The notes beneath the pieces were generated by a model, which saw nothing but the letters and a program-made list of their open reading frames with translations, was not told the origin of the DNA and did not search any database. Of a stretch of DNA of 64,000 bases, positions 57,479-64,000 are shown in pieces. The translations under genes and the position numbers were made by a program. Origin of the DNA: Eleusine coracana subsp. coracana (taxonomy: Eukaryota > Streptophyta > Magnoliopsida > Poales > Poaceae); assembly GCA_032690845.1 (NCBI GenBank), contig CM064426.1:68808403-68872402 (forward strand). Direction: 5' to 3'. Position 1 is the stretch's first letter. Each line of letters begins with the position of its first letter.

Positions 57479-58189
57479 AGTAGGAGCTGACTGTGAATGG
57501 TCACGTCCCTTGACTTGAATCGAGGCGAGCGGGCCGCCCATAGTAAACTGGCTCCCCTCGCAAAGCCTGCGATGGGGAAGCGAACACACGCAAAGCCTGC
57601 GATGGGGGAAGCCAACTTAATTAGAGATTCATGTTTAGGTGTTCTTGGTATTTGGCCTTTTGAATCTAGTAAAACCTATATGAACTTGTGTATATTTCTC
57701 TTATTATGGTACTACCCAAATGACAAATGCACAACCTCAATCTCGATCTAGATCCCGGAGCTCTTTCATTATGAGCACTTTGGCATCCTTCTTCTCAAAG
57801 CACAAAGATACGATGATCTACCCCCTCCATCCTACTACACAGAAACCAAGGGGGAAAAATTAGAGGGACACAGGCCTATACTGCCTCGTTCAACTCACAT
57901 ATGGTCTCCATCCAGTTTTGTGCGTTCACATAGTTCGTGAGTCATGCACATGCGCTCAGTACGTAATTGCCGTCGGAGGGAGCAGGGCTACGGAGTACAG
58001 TAGTTAGTAGAGCACTCGATAACACTGGCGAAGCTACGTGTAGTACTAGTACTAGTAGACAGCTGTGGGTGTAGATGCACCCATTCCCAAGTGAATATAC
58101 TACTTTGCTGTAAGAACTAGTATATTGTGGGAAAAAATTGAATCCCAAGTGAATATACTACTTTACAACGTTGGTAATATGCTATAGAT
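57479..58189. other. Intergenic, nothing recognised
   Basis: Short duplicated phrase TCCCAAGTGAATATACTACTTT at about 58085 and 58142. No supported gene. Confidence 0.4.
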
Positions 58190-58283
58190 CATTACCAATT
58201 GGGTCTATCTCTCTCTTTAGATTTTTTAAGTTGTTAAACTTTAAAACCTTGTTAAAATTTAACAAGATGGATCCAAACAAGGC
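58190..58283. mobile_element. Truncated MITE right end
   Basis: Ends AAGATGGATCCAAACAAGGCC, whose complement GGCCTTGTTTGGATCC is a common grass MITE terminus. No left terminus found. Confidence 0.4.
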
Positions 58284-58544
58284 CTAAAAGAAGGAAAAAC
58301 TTTCTGCCTTCCATTTCTTTACGACATACGCTGCAATTCTACTCAGGACTCAAGGACAGGTGGGACCATGTTTCGCGGCCCCATGTTTCTGTGTGTTAAG
58401 CATGCTAGTATCAGAGAAGGCGCCTCTCGACCTCATGCCTGTATCAGGGGCACACTCCCGTTTTCGCCATCACTCCACTCTCCCGCTTCTCATCTTCTTC
58501 GCCGCGCTCAAACCCTCGCTCGCCGCTCGCCACGCTCAACTGCC
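58284..58544 (+). repeat. Triplicated promoter/leader segment, copy 3
   Basis: Matches 47895-48105 and 50426-50640. A 100-bp block present in copy 2 (about 50635-50740, including CGGACGGGGTTCCGCTGACTTAA) is missing between CACTCTC and CCGCTTCTC. Confidence 0.85.
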
Positions 58545-59492
58545 ATGGCGCCCACGGGGACTCGACGGAGGCCGCTGGCAACGACAACCTCCACACCTCT
58601 CTCCTCCTGGAGTCTGCGGTATGTTCCTGCCCATGTTTTGCGATTCCCGTGCAATTTTAGGGATTTTTGTTTGCTCAATATCTCTGTGATTCTCTATAGT
58701 TCTCGACTCTTTTAGGCCAACATCGGTACTATTTTGTCCTTATATTTAGTTATCGAGTCGATATATTGTGATTTATGGAAGGGGATTTTTTTTACTGTTC
58801 ATCGACTCTTTACAGAGCGGTGATTCGGCTTCTTCCATGGCTGGACCACGCCGCGGCGAGTCGCGCTCGCCTTCATCGAAGCGCATCCACGGCGCTATGG
58901 TGCCGGACGTCTCGGTGCCAGCGAAGGAGGAGGAGGAGGAGGAGGACGAGGAGGTCGTCCTGGTGTCAGCGCCTACGCCGAAGCTCGTCCGCGGCGCTCT
59001 TGTCCCGGATGTCTCGGCGCCAGCGAAGGGGGAGGAGGAGGAGGTCGTCCCAGCGTTAGAGGAGGAGGATGAGGTCATCTCAGCGTTAGAGGAGGAGGTG
59101 GATGTCATCCCGGTGTCAGAGGAGGAAGAGTTCGTCCCGGCTTCAGAGGAGGAGGAGGAGGAGGATGTCACTTCGGTGGCCGCATCGTCCTGGCGGCAGA
59201 GGAGGAAGAGGCGCCACCGACGGAGGTCGTCAAGGCGACTGTCGGCAACAACGACACCACCATCGACCACCGCAGCGACAAAGAGCTCCCCTTCACCGCC
59301 GGATTATGCATTCCTTCCCGGTCCACCCCCTCCGGCAAGTATTGGTACCGATACCCGTCCTGCAACGACGACCAGGAGTACGACTCCAGCATGGCGGTCA
59401 TCATGCACGCGTCCAGGTTCATCAGCCACCCCCACAACGCGAGGAGGCCCGATGCCGTCGAGCTGCACCGCAAGATTGCTCGAGTCGACTAA
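58545..59492 (+). pseudogene. Two-exon grass gene, copy B (frameshifted)
   Basis: Exon 1 is 58545-58618, one G shorter than copy A (ACGGGGACT against ACGGGGGACT), which shifts its frame. The intron 58619-58815 has GT-AG ends and is longer than in copy A. Exon 2 begins SGDSASSMAGPRRGESRSPS, then long Glu-rich tracts made by (GAG/GGA)n expansion. The C-terminal part homologous to copy A (EEEEAPPTEVVKATVGN, then SGKYWYRYPSC, VIMHASRFISH, DAVELHRKIARVD, stop 59490-59492) is read in a different frame from the Glu-rich part, with the shift at about 59180. The first Cys of the CPxC motif is lost. An internal ATG at 58837 gives only the N-terminal part. Not functional as the ancestral protein. Confidence 0.6.
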
Positions 59493-60452
59493 TGTGTCCC
59501 CTTGTTGTCACCATCGTCGCTCGTCTCTGTGGATGCTTGTCATCCCCTCCTCATCGCTCATCTCTGTGGATGCTCATCGTCCCCTCCTCGTCGCGTAGCT
59601 AGTTTCAAGTCTCGTTGTCGTCGTCACTTTTTTTTTCTTTATAGTTGTATGTTTATGTTGAACACTTCTGATTGTGTTTTATTGACCTCGTGGTTGAACT
59701 GGATGAACTGCCTTATTTTGTTAATGTATTATGTGTTCTGGTGTGCTGCTAGCTAAGGGTATGTTTGTTTCCTGGTAAAATTAAGGGGGTGCTGCTACTA
59801 CAACCTAGCAGTTGTTTTTTCATTGTTTTCTTGACTGCTAATATGGTGACAATAGGTTTTTCATTTTGTTGTGGGTTCATTTGCACCCACTAGCTACAAG
59901 GTAGCTTCGCCCTTGTTAATTGCAACTGACTCAAAACAACGTCAAATAATTCAAAATGAATCACTTGCTTTCAATCACTGTTCTATGCAAAACAATGTCA
60001 AATAATTGAATACTAATCTGTTTTTTCATGAAGGCATTAAATGTTGTTACATCTATACTGTACTTGTTTTCACGTGATTCAAAGAAAAGAAACTTTTATA
60101 ATCAACATGATGTCCATTCGATGGTTAATAGCGCTGCTTGAAAGGTTCCTTAACTATCAAGTGATTGAAACTTATTGGAAGGTTCAATTTTTTTATTTGA
60201 TGGAATGTTCCCTCCAAACTTTAGGTGCGCGTGGGTGAAATTCTTTTGCGAGCCCGCCTAATTCAACTCAGCCACTCCAAATTAATGTGGTTCAGCCCGA
60301 GCTACCTACACAAAACTCACAGCGGCATCTCAAAATGAGAAAACTCACAGACGCTGCCACCTTTTTGCATAATCTTTTGGAGGCAGACAAGCAGAGACGG
60401 CTGGTCGCTACGCGGCGTTGCTCTAAGCACTAACCATGCAACTTCTGCCACC
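59493..60452. other. 3' flank of copy B and intergenic
   Basis: 59500-59620 has a duplicated CATCGTC/CTCGTCTCTGTGGATGCT phrase. The rest is AT-rich with no gene. A CCCACTAGCTACAAGG phrase at about 59886 resembles nothing identified. Confidence 0.35.
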
Positions 60453-61501
60453 ATGGATATCTCTGACAACCGATCCACCAACTTTGGCATAGCCGCGAGA
60501 CGATGGCGAGACGTTGAAGCAGTTCGCCTTGATCCAGCAAGTGAAAGGTGAGTAACTTGCACTTGCTATAGTATGTCAGATTTCCTAGATTTTAGGTGCC
60601 TAAAAAGTATATAGTACTCTTATACAACTTCTTAGACATCAAGATGTCCCTAGTATTGATAGTATTTATGTACACATGCACAACCTCCCCCTCCCCCCCC
60701 CCCCCCCCCCTATTGAGGAGTGGTGAAGTATGGACTTTAGCAGTCGAATGCACGAGAAGAAACATGGAACATCTAACCTACCAGGGTCATCTGTACCCGG
60801 ATCTACTTACATTTGACGCCCTTATATCATTGAAACACAAGCTTGGTTATAGTGCGCGGGACTACTACTACTACTACTACAAGAAGAGAACTGGAAATAG
60901 CTCAGCAAGTCTCAGAGGCATTTGATTTGCCAGTTCATTTAAAAGAGTTAATTGATTGCATCGGTGCCGAGAAGAATGTTAGGATGTTATTGACAATATA
61001 TGATGAATCAACTAATGGAGACGTTAGCATTACACCTATGAAACGAGTGAGGGAGTCTGAGTCTGATGAGGATGATAATGAGGATGATGATGATGGTGAT
61101 AGTCTTGGTGATCATGAGAATGTTGATGCTTACAAAGATTGGCTTCAGAAGCAAGGATGTGATACAGGTATACATGTTCTTTTTGTACTTCACAAACCAT
61201 ATGTAAACTATATTTTTGCTCCTATTTGACATAGTCCTATTGTTGGTATCTTGAAGGTCTTTGCGATGTAGACCGAGATGGTTCAATTGCAGCATACACT
61301 GCATGGCTGAAGGAGAAAGGCCTCCTAAGAGATATAAGTAACTCTTTTCTCATTCTGACTTCTTGTTCTGTAAACATATTTTTTTTCTTTAACTAAGACA
61401 TCAGTATTTGCAATGTTTCAGTGTGTTATAACAATTATTGGGAGTCTACACAAGTAGATGGTGAGGGCACTGGTTGCAGCGGATCAGGAGGAAAAGAATA
61501 G
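60453..61501 (+). pseudogene. Four-exon PB1-like gene, one apparent frameshift
   Basis: Proposed exons are 60453-60547 (MDISDNRSTNFGIAARRW), 60718-61167, 61257-61337 and 61422-61501; all introns are GT-AG and phases match. Exon 2 reads LTFDALISLKHKLGYSARD, a Tyr run from (TAC)n, KKRTGNSSASLRGI. After one extra T at about 60925 it continues DLPVHLKELIDCIGAEKNVRML, an Asp/Glu-rich stretch, then AYKDWLQKQG. Exon 3 repeats AYTAWLKEKG. Exon 4 ends GSGGKE. The GY...YYK...SLRGI...EKNVRMLLT pattern resembles the PB1-like domain of many grass proteins, often transposon-associated. That assignment is from memory and tentative. The frameshift could be an assembly error. Confidence 0.5.
60693..60710 (+). 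repeat. Poly-C tract (18 C) before a splice acceptor
   Basis: The run forms most of the polypyrimidine tract of the proposed exon 2 acceptor (TATTGAG|G at 60717/60718). Confidence 0.8.
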
Positions 61502-61536
61502 TCAATTCATGTTAGGAGAATAAAGAAGAAGGTGAA

Positions 61537-61538
<2 letters not shown>

Positions 61539-61567
<29 letters not shown>
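61539..61567 (+). repeat. (AT)n microsatellite
   Basis: About 14 AT units, 40 bp after the stop codon of the PB1-like gene, in its probable 3' UTR. Confidence 0.95.
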
Positions 61568-61568
<1 letters not shown>

Positions 61569-61980
61569 CTGCACTAAATAACTCTCAGGGAGTGATGTAA
61601 TATGTCACACTCTAGCCACGTTCTACACAGTCCTACCCGAGCATGCTCCGGTGGCAAAGACATGCACAATTCTAATTAATAGGACTAATTAAAGGGATTT
61701 ATTACCCACATGTAATTAAAGAGATTTATATCCTTCCAATTACAGCCTCCCAAGAACCAGTATTTTTGTCCATATATCCTTACAATGTATGGCCTCCTGA
61801 ACCACCATTTCAATCCATCCCATCGGCATCTCTCTCTCTCTAGTAGCGCTCGATGTCGGCATGCTCCACAAGGCGGCGTTGGCCGCTGGCATCATTTCCC
61901 ATGCAGGTTTTGGCGCTCGCCTCCACCTTTGTAATCTCTAATAAGATTTATTTTGTGCAGATACCTTTGATTATGTTCTG

Positions 61981-62268
61981 ATGATGCTGCCGAACATCAA
62001 GGATAGAAAGGAAGCCGAAGCATGTAGCAATCATCACCACGTCATCAGCATCTTGCAGGACACGAATACCGATGACGACGAAACAAGCAGGGGCAAGTGG
62101 CTGCGCAAGGACAATGAACACGGCATTGATCGAGTGGTGAACCTGATGCTGATGAGGAAGACCGGCAACGGCGTCGACGCCGGCAGCATAGCGCGTGCTA
62201 ATCAACAGGGTGTTGTTTCATTGGCCACAAAGTCGAATTGGGATTTTTATGCTCACATGGTTTGGTAA
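61981..62268 (+). CDS. Hypothetical 95-residue open frame
   Basis: MMLPNIKDRKEAEACSNHHH followed by an acidic TDDDETSRGKW stretch and DNEHGIDRVVNLMLMRK. The frame extends upstream in phase (DTFDYVL) to a CAG at 61960 that could be a splice acceptor. A (TC)n leader with ATGTCGGCATGCTCCAC at 61851 may be an earlier exon. No family recognised. The base composition is more gene-like than the surrounding sequence; support is weak. Confidence 0.22.
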   Translation: MMLPNIKDRKEAEACSNHHHVISILQDTNTDDDETSRGKWLRKDNEHGIDRVVNLMLMRKTGNGVDAGSIARANQQGVVSLATKSNWDFYAHMVW

Positions 62269-63871
62269 ACGTGAACGGTCGAGCATATTAGACTTGGTCA
62301 AAAAACATTGTCTTGTTGCCATTGAAGTTTGTTGTTTCTTATTTATTCTGGTCAAACTTCAGGTCATAAGACTTTAACTTTTTGATCACAAAATATAGTA
62401 GAAATAGTCCAATGCACTTGACTCGTTAATATTCTTTCTGCGGCAAATTCAGCAGGGCCAAAGCACCATTGTTGCTGAACAAAAGCTGAAACCGTGCGGC
62501 GTAAATACCAGGTCAATCATAAATAATCATTCACTTGAAAGTAAAACCCAACCTACCCTGACGTCTCACCAGACAAAAATATATAGACATGTATCCTCTC
62601 AAATCACAAAAACCGAGATATATGGGAGGAGAAAACATACACGTGATGTCACTCGTAAACAAAACAAACTGATTTTATATACATTTATTAGCAAAATGAT
62701 ATTAGTTGTGACCATAAAATAATATTAATGTATAATCACAATATTCAATCCTGCTTGTTCCGGTTATTATTGTAGCAAAATTATATTAGTTGTGACCATA
62801 AAAACCATACAATTTCTATGCTAGCGCTTGATTTAAATGCACTGGACATGTTGAAGTGCTACTGAAATTTTGATCTATTGTATATGAGCTAGATGTGAAA
62901 CTTTCTTTTCCAGGTGTACGTACATCTCAATTGACCATATTGTATGGTCCCTTTTTTATTTCGAAATGTGAGATGGTAATGCTCCTGAGTACCTTCTTTT
63001 ACTAATCTTTTAATAATAATTATTTTTGCTTACAACAGCATGCAACTCTTATTATTCTTGTTGATCATTTTTTCCCATTCTTTTATTATTAAATGCAAAT
63101 AAATTAGAAATGTAATAGTGAATATAGTGGCCGATGGAGCATGGTTCAGCCAATTCCGATCCAATCGGCTTCTTTTGTCCAATGCAAGCTACATATTTAT
63201 TCCGCCTCTGCGAGATCAAGGGAGCTCAAGGGCTGGAAATATTTGTACAATCTGATACCTGAATATTTGCGATGGAAAATCTGCTGGCTGTTTTTGCAAG
63301 GCATATCAGCAAGTAAAGCCCATTGATGGATAAAGCACACTAGGAAGCGTCAATGTCAATGGCCCGTGTCAACAAGCCTTTAATCGAGACTATCAATTTT
63401 AAATGTAAAATACAGCTAATGAAATTATAAATATATTAGTCTTTATGATTATGAAGAAGTACCCGCTTGTAAATATTTGTGAAGAAAATAGCAAAATGTA
63501 CTCAAATAATTATGATCAAAGTTCTTATCAAATAGCAAAATATACTTGTATTTTATAATCACATACGAATTTATTTGCAATTTGAGTACCTTAGATGAAC
63601 ATCCAGATTTTTGCGTTTAATTTTAAGATACATAAGGATTTTGTGATGCAAAATTGCAAAAGTGTAAATCCATATTCAATGATGTCGCAAAATCCTTCTA
63701 CTAAATAAAATTGCTCCTCCTTTGGATACAAAATAACAGCTAAAAATGAAAATAAAAACAAACAAATTATTGCCTATAGTTAGCAACCATAATGAATCAT
63801 AATTTTTCCAAGTGATATATGCATGGTTGGGTGGGTGCATAAATGCATAAATGGATTTCTATATTTGCAAC
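62269..63871. other. AT-rich intergenic
   Basis: No gene. The phrase GATATTAGTTGTGACCATAAAA occurs at about 62697 and, in variant form, at 62782. Nothing else recognised. Confidence 0.4.
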
Positions 63872-64000
63872 GTGACTCTGCATATATGCAGACCCCCATT
63901 GATTTTATATATTTGTTGTAATCTAGAAGCATAAAAGTTCTTATGCTGGAGTAGTAAATAGTGACTTCTGCACATATGCAGACCCCATTGACTTTATATA
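63872..64000 (+). repeat. Direct repeat, ~40 bp, period 89
   Basis: GTGACTCTGCATATATGCAG...TTTTATATA (63872-63911) is repeated at 63961-64000 with few changes and runs off the window end, so further copies may exist. Confidence 0.7.

Noticed and set aside
1..64000. tRNA, rRNA or organellar insertions
   Set aside because: No tRNA-like box A/box B arrangement or rRNA signature was noticed by eye. A covariance-model scan would be needed to exclude a degraded copy.

Overview
The window is a plant nuclear segment, almost certainly from a grass (Poaceae). The evidence is Stowaway MITEs with TA duplications, CACTA elements with TAGCGGCGG-type subterminal repeats, Ty1-copia and Ty3-gypsy elements primed by initiator-Met tRNA, Helitron ends of the cereal type, and small spliced host genes with GT-AG introns. 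No bacterial, organellar or viral genome features were seen. No tRNA, rRNA or CRISPR was found. Species cannot be named from sequence alone.

Most of the window is nested, decayed transposable elements. Region by region: 0.36-2.33 kb is a PIF/Harbinger-like element (TAA duplication) carrying a CACTA element (CAA duplication). 2.9-3.3 kb is a mini-CACTA. 4.82-9.59 kb is a near-complete Ty1-copia element (223-bp LTRs, CCCAC duplication) inside an older CACTA remnant. 10.93-11.28 kb is a MITE. 12.9-about 18.8 kb is the 5' part of a minus-strand Ty3-gypsy element with an extra coiled-coil ORF upstream of gag. 20.0-20.4 kb is a degenerate tandem repeat. 20.95-22.57 kb holds two short Helitrons of one family, with a third at 51.6-52.1 kb. 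22.69-23.89 kb is a CACTA element (GGA duplication). 24.2-26.9 kb is a broken plant-mobile-domain gene. 29.2-31.4 kb is minus-strand gypsy pol debris (RNase H, integrase). Stowaway MITEs lie at 31.9 and 37.2 kb. 34.34-36.23 kb is a CACTA element (ATC duplication) carrying a hAT element with a perfect 8-bp duplication. 37.96-43.47 kb is an old copia element with a GGACC duplication.

The right third (47-61 kb) is more gene-like. A roughly 500-bp promoter/5' leader segment occurs three times (47.6, 50.1, 58.3 kb). Two copies continue into the same two-exon gene, and each copy is damaged in a different place. A possible two-exon minus-strand gene lies at 52.4-53.6 kb. A four-exon PB1-like gene with one apparent frameshift lies at 60.45-61.5 kb. 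Between them are a Stowaway carrying a tandemly duplicated MITE, a long foldback (about 255-bp arms), and a 1,469-bp solo LTR with a TATA box and an array of CGGACwTGTCCG palindromes.

The genes form no evident pathway. Most in-frame stops in the transposon frames sit where CAG, CAA or CGA would be expected, which fits 5-methylcytosine decay. No convincing new multi-gene system was found. The most interesting signals are the shared promoter cassette inside the CACTA elements, the differently broken gene pair, the foldback and the palindrome-rich solo LTR.
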